DNA of 64,000 bases, taken from contig NZ_JBNAGK010000004.1 in NCBI RefSeq assembly GCF_049803835.1, positions 1-64,000 on the forward strand. The letters are read 5' to 3'. Shown here piece by piece: positions 8,750-16,597 of this stretch (position 1 is its first letter; each line of letters starts with the position of its first letter). The position numbers were made by a program, and so were the translations under genes. This DNA comes from Pacificoceanicola sp049803835 (GTDB lineage Bacteria > Pseudomonadota > Alphaproteobacteria > Rhodobacterales > Rhodobacteraceae). Below the pieces are notes generated by a model, which made no database searches, was not told where the DNA came from, and saw only the letters and a program-made list of their open reading frames with translations.

Positions 8750-9898
8750 CTACTGGCCTTCCAGCTTCCGGTAGGCCGCCACATTGGCGTTATGCTCTTC
8801 CAGCGTCTCGGCGAAGTTGTGCCCGTCTCGCGGGTCCAGCGTCTTCGCCACGAAGTAGATGTAGTCCGTATTCGCCGGGTTCAGTGCCGCCTCGATGCTC
8901 GCCCGCCCGGGGTTTGCGATCGGAGTCGGCGGCAGGCCGTTGATGACGTAGGTGTTCCACGGTGTCTCGCGCCGCAGTTCCGACGCCCGCAGCCCCCGGC
9001 CCAGCACGCCCTCGCCCTTGGTCAGGCCGTAGATCACCGTCGGGTCGGTCTGCAGCCGCATGCCGCGCTCCAGACGGTTCACGAACACCGACGCCACGTC
9101 GAAGCGCTCGTCCGGCCCGCCGGTTTCCTTCTCGATGATGGAGGCAAGGATCAGCGCCTCCTCCGGCGTGTCCAGCGGCAGACCGTCCGCGCGATCCTGC
9201 CACGCTTGCGCGAGTATCAACTCCTGCGCCTCCTGCATCCGCTGGATCACGCTCGCCCGGGTGTCCCCAGGCACGATCTCGTAGCTGTCGGGTGCGAGGC
9301 TGCCCTCGGGCGGAACCTCCACCGTGCCCTCGAGCACGTCGATCTGCCCAAGCTCCTGCACCACCTGCCAGCTCGTCACGCCCTCGGCCAGCGCCACGCG
9401 ATAGCGCGTATCCCGCTTCTCGCGCACCTGCGCATAGGCCAGCGGAATGTCGCCCTCGCCGGGGGTGAATTCGGCCTTCTCCTCGTAGCGCCCGGTTGCC
9501 GGGTCGATCTCGCGCACCTGCACCTGCGCGCGCACGATGCCGATCCGGTAGACCACCTCCGTGCCGCAGGTGCTCGCGCCGCCCTTGGTCACGATGTCAA
9601 CGATATCCGCCATGCTCGCGCCATCCGGCACGAGGTAGCTGCCCGCCTTGAGCGATTGCGTCCGATCGGTGTAATCCGCCCCCAGCCGCAGCATCATCGC
9701 GCTGGAGACCGCCCCGCGCGAGGCAAGATCCTCGGACACCCGCTTCATGGTGCTGCCGCGCGGCACCTCGAGGCAGATCGCCTGATCCAGCGGACCCTCC
9801 GCCCGGTATTCGCGCTGCGCCCAGAGCAGCACCCCGCCGAGCAGGAAGAAGGCGACGACCATGAAGGTCAGCGCGTTCGACGCGATGTTCCGCCACAT
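8750..9898 (-). CDS. mltG: Endolytic murein transglycosylase MltG
   Basis: 382 residues (family about 340-390), inner-membrane anchored with the catalytic domain in the periplasm, cleaving nascent glycan strands. Residues 9-28 are the single membrane segment. A LysM-like part (VPRGSTMKRVSEDLASRG) is followed by the YceG domain with EGSLAPDSYEI, the catalytic-glutamate motif LASIIEKETG at 251-260, RGMRLQTDPTVIYG and TPWNTYVINGLPPTPIANPG. It lies 4 bp downstream of fabF, an arrangement common in Proteobacteria. Confidence 0.95.
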   Translation of the reverse strand: MWRNIASNALTFMVVAFFLLGGVLLWAQREYRAEGPLDQAICLEVPRGSTMKRVSEDLASRGAVSSAMMLRLGADYTDRTQSLKAGSYLVPDGASMADIVDIVTKGGASTCGTEVVYRIGIVRAQVQVREIDPATGRYEEKAEFTPGEGDIPLAYAQVREKRDTRYRVALAEGVTSWQVVQELGQIDVLEGTVEVPPEGSLAPDSYEIVPGDTRASVIQRMQEAQELILAQAWQDRADGLPLDTPEEALILASIIEKETGGPDERFDVASVFVNRLERGMRLQTDPTVIYGLTKGEGVLGRGLRASELRRETPWNTYVINGLPPTPIANPGRASIEAALNPANTDYIYFVAKTLDPRDGHNFAETLEEHNANVAAYRKLEGQ

Positions 9899-9902
9899 GG
9901 GC

Positions 9903-11165
9903 TCAGCTCACCTTGCCGAAGATCACCGAGGCGTTGGTGCCGCCGAAACCGAAGCTGTTCGACAGCGCGTAGTCGATCCGGCGTTCGCGCTTGGTGTTCG
10001 GCGCGAGGTCCAGCTTCGGCGCAACCGCCGGGTTGTCGAGGTTGATCGTCGGCGGCGCGACCTGGTCCCGGATTGCGAGGATCGAGAAGATCGCCTCGAT
10101 CGCCCCCGCCGCACCGAGCAGATGCCCGGTGGCGGATTTGGTGGAGGACATGGTCGCCTTCGCCGCATGATCGCCCAGCAGCCGCTCAACCGCGCCAAGC
10201 TCGATGGTGTCGGCCATGGTCGAGGTGCCATGCGCGTTGATGTAGTCGATCTGGCTCGCATCCAGCCCGGCGTCCTTCAACGCCGCCCGCATCGAGCGCT
10301 CACCGCCCTCGCCTGTCTCGGACGGCGCGGTGATGTGGTAGGCGTCGCCCGTGAGGCCGTAGCCGCAAACCTCGGCGTAAATCTTCGCGCCCCGCGCCTT
10401 GGCGTGTTCGTATTCTTCCAGTACGACAACGCCTGCGCCCTCGCCCATGACAAACCCGTCGCGGTCCGCGTCATAGGGGCGGCTGGCCTTGGTCGGCTCG
10501 TCGCCGCGCTTGGTGCTGAGCGCCTTGCAGGCGTTGAAGCCCGCGATGCCGATCTCCGAAATCGCCGCCTCCGCGCCGCCCGCCAGCATCACGTCCGCAT
10601 CGCCATACTTGATCAGCCGCGCCGCGTCGCCGATGGCATGGGCGCCGGTCGAACAGGCGGTGACAACCGCGTGGTTCGGGCCCTTGAAGCCGTATTTGAT
10701 CGAAACGTTGCCCGAGATCAGGTTGATCAGCGCACCGGGAATGAAGAAGGGAGACACCCGGCGCGGGCCCTTCTCCTTGATCAGGATCGCGGTCTCGGCA
10801 ATCGAGTTGAGGCCGCCGATGCCGGAGCCGATCATCACGCCGGTGCGCAGGCGATCCTCTTCGCTTTCGGGCATCCAGCCGGCATCCTTCACCGCCTGCG
10901 CCGCGGCGGCCATGCCGAACATGATGAACTCGTCGACCTTCCTCTGTTCCTTCTTGTCGAGGTAGTCGTCCGGGTTGAACGTCCCGTCCGTCCCGTCGCC
11001 ATACGGCACTTCGCAGGCGTAGGTGGTGGCAAGATGGCTGGCATCGAACTTGGTGATGGTCCCGGCCCCGGACTGCCCGTCGAGCAGACGGCTCCACGTC
11101 TCCTCCACCCCGCTTGCGAGCGGTGTGACCAGTCCCAGTCCTGTAACGACAACCCTGCGCGCCAT
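9903..11165 (-). CDS. fabF: 3-oxoacyl-[ACP] synthase II
   Basis: 420 residues, a decarboxylating condensing enzyme of type II fatty acid elongation. The catalytic triad is visible: C171 in VTACSTGAHA, H312 in INAHGTST and H348 in SATGHLLGAAG. The GFGGTNAS motif sits near the C-terminus. Length and motifs fit FabF rather than FabB. It is coupled to mltG. acpP, fabG and fabD, which often sit upstream, are absent here, where 180 bp of non-coding sequence separates it from the next gene. Confidence 0.97.
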   Translation of the reverse strand: MARRVVVTGLGLVTPLASGVEETWSRLLDGQSGAGTITKFDASHLATTYACEVPYGDGTDGTFNPDDYLDKKEQRKVDEFIMFGMAAAAQAVKDAGWMPESEEDRLRTGVMIGSGIGGLNSIAETAILIKEKGPRRVSPFFIPGALINLISGNVSIKYGFKGPNHAVVTACSTGAHAIGDAARLIKYGDADVMLAGGAEAAISEIGIAGFNACKALSTKRGDEPTKASRPYDADRDGFVMGEGAGVVVLEEYEHAKARGAKIYAEVCGYGLTGDAYHITAPSETGEGGERSMRAALKDAGLDASQIDYINAHGTSTMADTIELGAVERLLGDHAAKATMSSTKSATGHLLGAAGAIEAIFSILAIRDQVAPPTINLDNPAVAPKLDLAPNTKRERRIDYALSNSFGFGGTNASVIFGKVS

Positions 11166-11342
11166 GGCTCTGCCCTTCTTGGTGTATCCTTTTGGTGCCT
11201 ATAGCCTGTCGGGGGCTCGGGGGGCAAGGGTGCGGGTGTTTGGAGCGGCGGGAGGGTGCCGGGAGCATTGTGATGACAGGACACGCCGAGTTGCGGCGAG
11301 ACAAGCCGATCCTGTCCCACAGTAACCTGCTTCAGACCGCGC

Positions 11343-12059
11343 TCAACGCCGCCGACGCACGATCCCGAGCACCATCAAGGCGCCAATCAGCAACGCTCCG
11401 CCTGCCGGGATAGGTACCTCCGCCGCGCCGGGTACGGCCAGCCCGCCGAACGTGGTCGAGAAGCTGCGGCCTTCCACCGTGTCAAATCCGAAAACCGTCA
11501 GGATGCCGGTGTTCGACCACGTCGATGCGTCGGTTTTGAGCGAGAGCAGGTAGCTGCTGTCCGAGGGCACACCGAACAGGCCGGAAACGGCAATCGGATC
11601 AAAGGCAAAGGTCAACACGTTGCCATCCCCGGACCGGCTGACCGAGGTCAGCCCCCGGTTCCCCGTCGAATCCGTCCGATAATCCACGTCCAGCGAAAAG
11701 AGCCCATAGCTGGCAAAGCCGCTCAGGCTCATCCCGGTGATCTGGATGCCGCTGGGCTGGTAGGTGCTGCTCAACTCGCGCAACTGATACGCGAGAATGA
11801 TATTGCCGGTCAGGTTCGAGGCAATCGCACGGTTCTGGACGTTGCCAAGGACATCCAGGAACGCGGGAGTCGGACTCTGAGCCTGAAAAGGCAACAGTTC
11901 TTCCTGCACCACTCCCCCCGCCAATTCCGGATCGGCGAGTGATGTTATGCCCGTGGGAAACACCGTTCCACCGGGCGCAAGAACCGCCGCGTCGAGCGGC
12001 AAGGCGCAGGTCATGATAAGGGCCGAAAGGCCGAAAAGTCTGGAAAGGGACATGGGCAT
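11343..12059 (-). CDS. Secreted protein with VPxPA-type C-terminal sorting tail
   Basis: 238 residues with a signal peptide of about 24 residues ending LDA. The beta-rich middle has no recognised domain. The C-terminus VPIPAGGALLIGALMVLGIV plus RRRR is an exosortase-type sorting tail of the VPLPA class. The ATG at 12059 has AAGGA 8 nt upstream; a second ATG at 12053 is possible. It is the second of three such substrates in the window. It sits alone between fabF and a glycosyltransferase, and no exosortase is seen. Confidence 0.8.
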   Translation of the reverse strand: MPMSLSRLFGLSALIMTCALPLDAAVLAPGGTVFPTGITSLADPELAGGVVQEELLPFQAQSPTPAFLDVLGNVQNRAIASNLTGNIILAYQLRELSSTYQPSGIQITGMSLSGFASYGLFSLDVDYRTDSTGNRGLTSVSRSGDGNVLTFAFDPIAVSGLFGVPSDSSYLLSLKTDASTWSNTGILTVFGFDTVEGRSFSTTFGGLAVPGAAEVPIPAGGALLIGALMVLGIVRRRR

Positions 12060-12183
12060 GAAAGGGTCCTTGCGCAAAGTGAACCGGCTCACGGTATCAC
12101 AACAGGGAAATTTCACTCATGAATTGCGCGCCGCTCGGCGGGTTTCCGCGTTTGGACAGCTACCCGACGGCCTGAGCAATGTT

Positions 12184-12984
12184 TCAAGCCCACCTCTCCC
12201 CCAAATCCCCCTTCGCCCGCTCGATCCAATGCTCCCGCAGCCAGTCACACGGCTTCGAGTGCCGAATGAACGACCCGTTCCACCCCTCCAAAGCATCCGT
12301 CATCTTCGGACGCCCATGAAAACACACCACTTTCGCCGCCTCGGGCAGCCGTGGCGGATGCACCCAGTTCCCCGGAAACGGGTTGCAGTCGTATTTGAAC
12401 GAGACCACCCACTCCCCCGGGATATAGGTAAAACACCCCCGGTCCATCGCCTTGTGCGAGGTATAGCGCTGCTCCGAACCCCGCGCCTTTTCCACCTCCG
12501 CATAGGCATTCGCCGCGAGGTCCTCGTACAAGAACCCGTGCAAAGAAGGATCAAACCGGAAGACCGAGCCATGCCCCGTGGGGCGGCCCTTGCGCTTTTC
12601 CGTCCAGTCGTGGCGCATCGCCACCGTGCCCGGTGCGAGGTCCACGATCTCGTCCAGCGATCCGGTAATCACCACATCGAGATCGAACCCCAGAACCGGC
12701 CCAACCAGATCCGGCACCAGCCCGGGGCGAAAGAGTGAAACCTTGCGCATCGCACCCTGCCGGTTCGCCACCGCCAGCGCCTCCGCCATCGGTTTCGCAA
12801 AAGGCTCCACCGGCAGGTCAAGCACTTCGACGTCCGGATGCAGCCCCTCCGCATGTTCCGTCATGCACAGGAACCGCACGGGACGGCCCATGTTGCGCCG
12901 CACGCCGGAGTAGAGGCGGTTGACGTATTCGGGGCCAAAGAGGGTGCCCCATTTGATGCACATGATGTTGACGGGATCGCTCAT
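12184..12984 (-). CDS. Glycosyltransferase family 8-like protein
   Basis: 266 residues resembling nucleotide-sugar transferases of the GT-A fold. MCIKWGTLFGPEYVNRLYSG opens the protein, the DxD motif is D101-D103 in LGFDLDV, and CFHGRPKM provides a late conserved His. Rhodobacteraceae carry many such solitary proteins; the acceptor is unknown. It is transcribed away from the small secreted protein at 13032, whose start is 47 bp from its own, so the two share a short divergent promoter region. No polysaccharide cluster surrounds it. Confidence 0.65.
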   Translation of the reverse strand: MSDPVNIMCIKWGTLFGPEYVNRLYSGVRRNMGRPVRFLCMTEHAEGLHPDVEVLDLPVEPFAKPMAEALAVANRQGAMRKVSLFRPGLVPDLVGPVLGFDLDVVITGSLDEIVDLAPGTVAMRHDWTEKRKGRPTGHGSVFRFDPSLHGFLYEDLAANAYAEVEKARGSEQRYTSHKAMDRGCFTYIPGEWVVSFKYDCNPFPGNWVHPPRLPEAAKVVCFHGRPKMTDALEGWNGSFIRHSKPCDWLREHWIERAKGDLGERWA

Positions 12985-13031
12985 GGCTGCTCTCTACTGC
13001 GCAGGATGTGCCATGACCAGTGGAAAGACCG

Positions 13032-13445
13032 ATGAAACAGCTGCTCATTGCCTTGCTGATCGTTGCCTCGCCTGCCTCGGCGGAAGACATGACGTTTGAA
13101 GAGTTCATGACCGGCGGGTTGCATTTCACGGAAGAGTTGACCGAAGGCGCCGCGTTCTTTCGCAGTCTGCCGGTGGAGATGCAAAAGAAGATTCTGGTTG
13201 GCCTCGGTGCGCGACTTGTTGTTCTTGGCGATCAGCGCCTGTTTCTCGAAAGTGGTATCGTGACACTGGCACGAAGAGCCTTGATGGATCTGCGGTTCCC
13301 GGAACTGGACCCCGACAACAGCGCAATTTCCTACCGCATCTGGCGGGAAACGCGGCAACTTGGAGAGCCCGACGCCTATAGAGGCGCGCTTGTGGGTTTT
13401 GGCCGCTTTGGCCGTGACCACATCGGGTTGGAGGCCGCCGCTTAA
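13032..13445 (+). CDS. Small secreted protein of unknown function
   Basis: 137 residues beginning MKQLLIALLIVASPASA, a clear signal peptide. The rest is mixed alpha/beta with no Cys pair and no motif I recognise. The ATG at 13032 is preceded by GGAAAGA; a GTG at 13020 in frame is a less likely start. An overlapping 230-codon minus-strand frame has no credible protein features. The gene is divergent from the GT8-like gene. Function cannot be assigned. Confidence 0.6.
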   Translation: MKQLLIALLIVASPASAEDMTFEEFMTGGLHFTEELTEGAAFFRSLPVEMQKKILVGLGARLVVLGDQRLFLESGIVTLARRALMDLRFPELDPDNSAISYRIWRETRQLGEPDAYRGALVGFGRFGRDHIGLEAAA

Positions 13446-13753
13446 GGGTTCTTTGGCAAGCCCACTGCGGCACTCGACGATTTTGAGTTGGCCTAGTGCC
13501 TCGGGCACGCCCCAGATGTCTATTCCCGTCTTGCCCGGCCAGGACACGAACCGGGTAATATTGAGCGACGAATAGGAAACGTCTGGGAAAAGTGGATTAG
13601 CGATGGTTTGGTCAAGGCCGCAGCGGGTGTCAGCGCTGTGGACAGGCTGACCGCAGAAACCCTCGCCCTGCAAACCCTCGACGAATAACCCGCCCCTTGC
13701 ACCACTGCCATCGCCCCTCTATCCTGCCTCGGCAATCGAACGCCGGAGATTTG
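13446..13753 (+). other. Intergenic stretch with a possible gene remnant
   Basis: No intact gene. A reading frame without a start ends at a TAA at 13686-13688 and reads VWEKWISDGLVKAAAGV...TLALQTLDE, with protein-like composition over about 50 codons. It may be the 3' end of a decayed gene, but the family is not recognised and the signal is weak. Confidence 0.25.
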
Positions 13754-13798
13754 ATGGAGCTTGCCTCAATCCTCCGGGCCGCCCGCCACAGGGCATGA
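13754..13798 (+). CDS. Possible 14-residue leader ORF
   Basis: A short ORF reading MELASILRAARHRA has GGAG 5 nt before its ATG. It lies just before two competing hairpins and an intrinsic terminator, upstream of rsgA. The peptide has no run of one amino-acid codon, so a classic amino-acid attenuator is not evident. It may equally be part of a small RNA. Confidence 0.3.
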   Translation: MELASILRAARHRA

Positions 13799-13840
13799 GG
13801 CCCGAGACCCCTGCACACCCCGCCAATCGCGGGGCCTTTT
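13776..13840 (+). terminator. Intrinsic terminator with upstream alternative hairpin
   Basis: CCCCGC-caatc-GCGGGG (13818-13834) is followed by CCTTTT, a good intrinsic terminator. Upstream, GGGCCGCCC-(gccaca)-GGGC-atga-GGCCC forms a hairpin at 13776-13803. Its right arm GGCCC could instead pair with GGGCC at 13832-13836, which would disrupt the terminator. This is an attenuator-like arrangement 26 bp before the likely rsgA start. Confidence 0.5.
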
Positions 13841-13865
13841 GCCATGTCTCAACGGGATTGATCCA

Positions 13866-14882
13866 TTGACAGCTTCCACACTGACCGACCTCGGATGGTC
13901 GGATTTCTTCGCAAGCCAGCTTGCCCCCGCCGAAACCCTGCTCACCCCCGCCCGCGTCACCGAAGTCCAGCGCGACCGCATCCGCGTGCTGACCACGGAC
14001 GGGCCGCTCCGTCTCATCCCCACCGAGGCGGCGGGGAATTATGCCGTGGGCGACTGGGTGCTGACCGACGGCACGCAGGCGCTGCGCATCCTCGACGCGA
14101 AAACCGCGCTGACCCGCAAGGCCGCGGGCCATGTCGCCTACACCCAGCGCATCGCCGCCAATGTCGACACGCTCGGCATCGTCTCCAGCTGCAACGACGA
14201 CTTCAACCTCGCCCGGATCGAGCGCTATCTGGCACTCGCCGCCACCGCCGGGTGCCAGCCGCTGATCCTGCTGACCAAGCCGGACAAGTCCGACGATCCG
14301 CAACGGTACGTCGACGACGCGCGGACGCTTGGGGACGTCACCGTGCTGGCGCTCAATGCCAAGGAAGAGGCGGAGACGGCGCAGTTGACGCCCTATGCCT
14401 CCGACGGCCGCACCCTCGCCCTGCTCGGCTCGTCGGGCGTCGGAAAGACCACCCTGCGCAACCGTCTCACCGGCGAGAGTGCGGCGACGCAGGCGATCCG
14501 CGAGGACGACAGCAAGGGGCGGCATACGACGACACACCGCAGCCTTGTCCCGACGCTGACCGGCGGCTGGCTGATCGACACACCGGGGATGCGCGAGTTG
14601 CAGCTGGCGGACATGGCGGATGGCATCGAGGAGGTCTTCGACGACCTGCTGGTGCTGGCGGGCCAATGCAAGTTCCGCAACTGCGAGCACGGAGGTGAGC
14701 CGGGCTGCGCGGTGCAGGCGGCCATCGCCGACGGCACGCTCGATGCGGCACGGCTCGACCGTTGGCGGAAGCTGGAGGCGGAGGATGCGCGCAACACCGC
14801 CTCCATCGCGCGACAGCGGGCCCGGGGCAAGGCCTTTGCCAAGATGGTCAAGAACGCGAAGAAGGCGAAGCGCGGGAAGTAA
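13866..14882 (+). CDS. rsgA: Ribosome small-subunit-dependent GTPase A
   Basis: About 338 residues, a circularly permuted GTPase that matures the 30S subunit. An OB-like N-terminal domain (DLGWSDFF, PARVTEVQRD) precedes the permuted G domain: G4 LTKPD near 136-140, the P-loop GSSGVGKT at 188-195, GRHTTTHR (G2) and DTPGM (G3). The zinc knuckle CKFRNCEHGGEPGC and a Lys/Arg-rich tail follow. No ATG starts the family-like N-terminus; I chose TTG at 13866. An ATG-initiated frame at 13761 would add about 35 unlikely residues over the terminator. Confidence 0.9.
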   Translation: MTASTLTDLGWSDFFASQLAPAETLLTPARVTEVQRDRIRVLTTDGPLRLIPTEAAGNYAVGDWVLTDGTQALRILDAKTALTRKAAGHVAYTQRIAANVDTLGIVSSCNDDFNLARIERYLALAATAGCQPLILLTKPDKSDDPQRYVDDARTLGDVTVLALNAKEEAETAQLTPYASDGRTLALLGSSGVGKTTLRNRLTGESAATQAIREDDSKGRHTTTHRSLVPTLTGGWLIDTPGMRELQLADMADGIEEVFDDLLVLAGQCKFRNCEHGGEPGCAVQAAIADGTLDAARLDRWRKLEAEDARNTASIARQRARGKAFAKMVKNAKKAKRGK

Positions 14883-14960
14883 GGGGGAACGCCCCTGCGG
14901 GCCGTCCTCCCACGGCTCTGACGAGCCTCCCTCCGCGGTATTTGCAGACCAAAGAAGACA
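14883..14960 (+). repeat. Hairpin-plus-core intergenic element, copy c
   Basis: GC-rich imperfect hairpin sequence is followed by the core GCGGTATTTGCAGACCAAAGAAG. It sits immediately 3' of rsgA and in the same orientation, facing the convergent end of the amidohydrolase gene. Confidence 0.5.
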
Positions 14961-15047
14961 GGGGCGCACCCCCGTGGGCTTGGGTTGCGGGACGGTGGGA
15001 GGGACGACTGGTCCCGCAGGGCCGGGAGCGCCTCCGCCGTTCCGGGC

Positions 15048-16208
15048 TCAGGCCGGCATCCGGCGCTCGACGATTTCCGCCCACCATGAGCACCCTGCGG
15101 GGATGGCCTCGTCGTTGAAGTTGTACTCCGGGTGATGAACCGGCGCGGTATCGCCATTGCCGACGAGGATATAGGCGCCCGGCCGTTCCTCCAGCATATA
15201 GGCGAAATCCTCACCGCCCATGACCAGGGGCGCCTCGGCGCATTGCCCGGAAATCGACCGCGCCACGTCCGCTGCAAACTCCGTCTGCTCCTCGGAGTTC
15301 ACCATCACCGGGTAACCGTGGTAGTAGCGCACATCCGCCGTCCCGCCAAAGGTCGCCGCCACCCCGGCGCAGATCGCTGTCAGCCGTTCCTCTGCCAGCT
15401 TGCGCATCTCGGCCGACTGCGTCCGGACCGTCCCCTTGATATGCACCCGCTGCGGGATCACGTTGAACGCCTTCGACGAGGTCTCGAAGGACGTGACCGA
15501 GACCACCAGCGGGTCCACCGGATCGGCATTCCGGCTGGCGATCGTCTGCAGGGCGAGCACCAGCTGCGCCGCCATCACCGTCGTGTCCACCGTCTCCTGC
15601 GGTTTCGCCGCATGGCCGCCCTTGCCTTCCAGAAAGACCTCGAACTGGTCCGTCGCGGCAAAGAACGCGCCGGGCCGTATGGCGAAAGACCCCACCGGCA
15701 CGCCCGGCCAGTTGTGCATGCCATAGACCTCCTGGATGCCCCAGCGCTCCATCAGCCCGTCCTCGCACATCTCCCGGCCGCCGCCGCCGCCCTCCTCGGC
15801 AGGCTGGAAGATCACCACCACGGTGCCGTCAAAATTCCGCGTCTCCGCCAGGTACCGCGCCGCCCCCAGCAGCATCGCCGTGTGGCCGTCATGGCCGCAG
15901 GCGTGCATCGCCCCGTCGGTCCTGGACGCATAGTCCACCCCGGTCTGTTCGTGGATCGGCAGCGCATCCATGTCGGCGCGCAGGCCGATCACCTTGCCAC
16001 TCTTGTCCGACTTGCCCTTGATCACGCCGACCACCCCGGTCCGCCCGATCCCCTCCGTCACCGCGTCACAGCCGAAGGCACGCAGCTTCTCGGCCACCAA
16101 TGCGCTTGTGCGGTGCGTCTCGAACAGGATCTCAGGATGCGCGTGCAGGTCCCGGCGCCAGGCGGTGATGTCATCGTGCAACTCGGCAAAGCGGTTCTTG
16201 ACGGGCAT
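15048..16208 (-). CDS. M20 family amidohydrolase (hippurate hydrolase-like)
   Basis: 386 residues, a cytosolic dinuclear metal hydrolase removing acyl groups from N-acyl amino acids. Ligand motifs are HACGHDGH at 102-109 (C104, H106), the catalytic and metal EE at 138-139 in QPAEEG, and a late GGEDFAYM. The dimerisation domain (GKGGHAA, NVIPQ) lies in the middle. The ATG at 16208 is preceded by GAGGAGCACCCC. With the ArgE-type deacetylase, FAD oxidoreductase and peptide ABC transporter next door it suggests use of N-acyl amino acids or modified peptides; that link is inference. Confidence 0.9.
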   Translation of the reverse strand: MPVKNRFAELHDDITAWRRDLHAHPEILFETHRTSALVAEKLRAFGCDAVTEGIGRTGVVGVIKGKSDKSGKVIGLRADMDALPIHEQTGVDYASRTDGAMHACGHDGHTAMLLGAARYLAETRNFDGTVVVIFQPAEEGGGGGREMCEDGLMERWGIQEVYGMHNWPGVPVGSFAIRPGAFFAATDQFEVFLEGKGGHAAKPQETVDTTVMAAQLVLALQTIASRNADPVDPLVVSVTSFETSSKAFNVIPQRVHIKGTVRTQSAEMRKLAEERLTAICAGVAATFGGTADVRYYHGYPVMVNSEEQTEFAADVARSISGQCAEAPLVMGGEDFAYMLEERPGAYILVGNGDTAPVHHPEYNFNDEAIPAGCSWWAEIVERRMPA

Positions 16209-16370
16209 GGGGTGCTCCTCGGTCTGGCGTGGAATTTGATCAAACCCTGCCATCGGCGCAGGCGGGCTGCAAGGTGTGTCGCGCGGCGGCGGCCTGTGCC
16301 GCAAGCGGTTGCCCTATGCCACGAACGCGCCGGATTAACGGATCACGACGCAGCGTCACGGGCCAAATGG

Positions 16371-16390
16371 CCATGGTATCGATACCATGG
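16371..16390. promoter_or_regulatory. 20-bp perfect palindrome, candidate operator
   Basis: CCATGGTATC is followed directly by its exact reverse complement, with no spacer. No T-run follows, so it is not a terminator. It lies upstream of the minus-strand amidohydrolase gene and 14 bp from GTACGA motif copy A. A dimeric repressor site is plausible; the factor is unknown. Confidence 0.4.
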
Positions 16391-16404
16391 ACAGGACCGA
16401 GTAT

Positions 16405-16444
16405 CAAATCTGTACGAAACTCGGACAGAATCGTACCAAACGCC
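16405..16444 (+). promoter_or_regulatory. GTACGA-N13-TCGTAC motif, copy A
   Basis: A 40-bp element whose core is the inverted repeat GTACGA / TCGTAC with a 13-nt spacer, giving half-sites 19 bp apart (about two helical turns). The same element occurs in reverse orientation at 38103-38142, with 36 of 40 positions the same by eye including flanks, and more loosely at 38028-38067. Confidence 0.5.
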
Positions 16445-16597
16445 GCCGATTTTGCAGGGGACGGAGGCTGCCGTTGTCTCGCAATTGTGGACGCCAGGAA
16501 AACGACCACACCATCTTGTGCGGTTTTCGCTTTCCGACCGCGTTAACCCCAGCGTCCGGACTGTTTACGATTGGCCATGATCGCGAAGGCCAACGCG

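Larger units (their letters stand above)
16209..16597. other. 389-bp regulatory-looking intergenic region
   Basis: No gene. It holds a 20-bp perfect palindrome (16371-16390) and copy A of the GTACGA-N13-TCGTAC motif (16405-16444), both about 160-240 bp upstream of the amidohydrolase start. The last 100 bp before the FAD oxidoreductase stop show nothing else. Confidence 0.6.

Noticed and set aside
16371..16390. The 20-bp palindrome as a terminator
   Set aside because: It has no T-run, a zero-length loop and lies upstream of a gene, so an operator is more likely.
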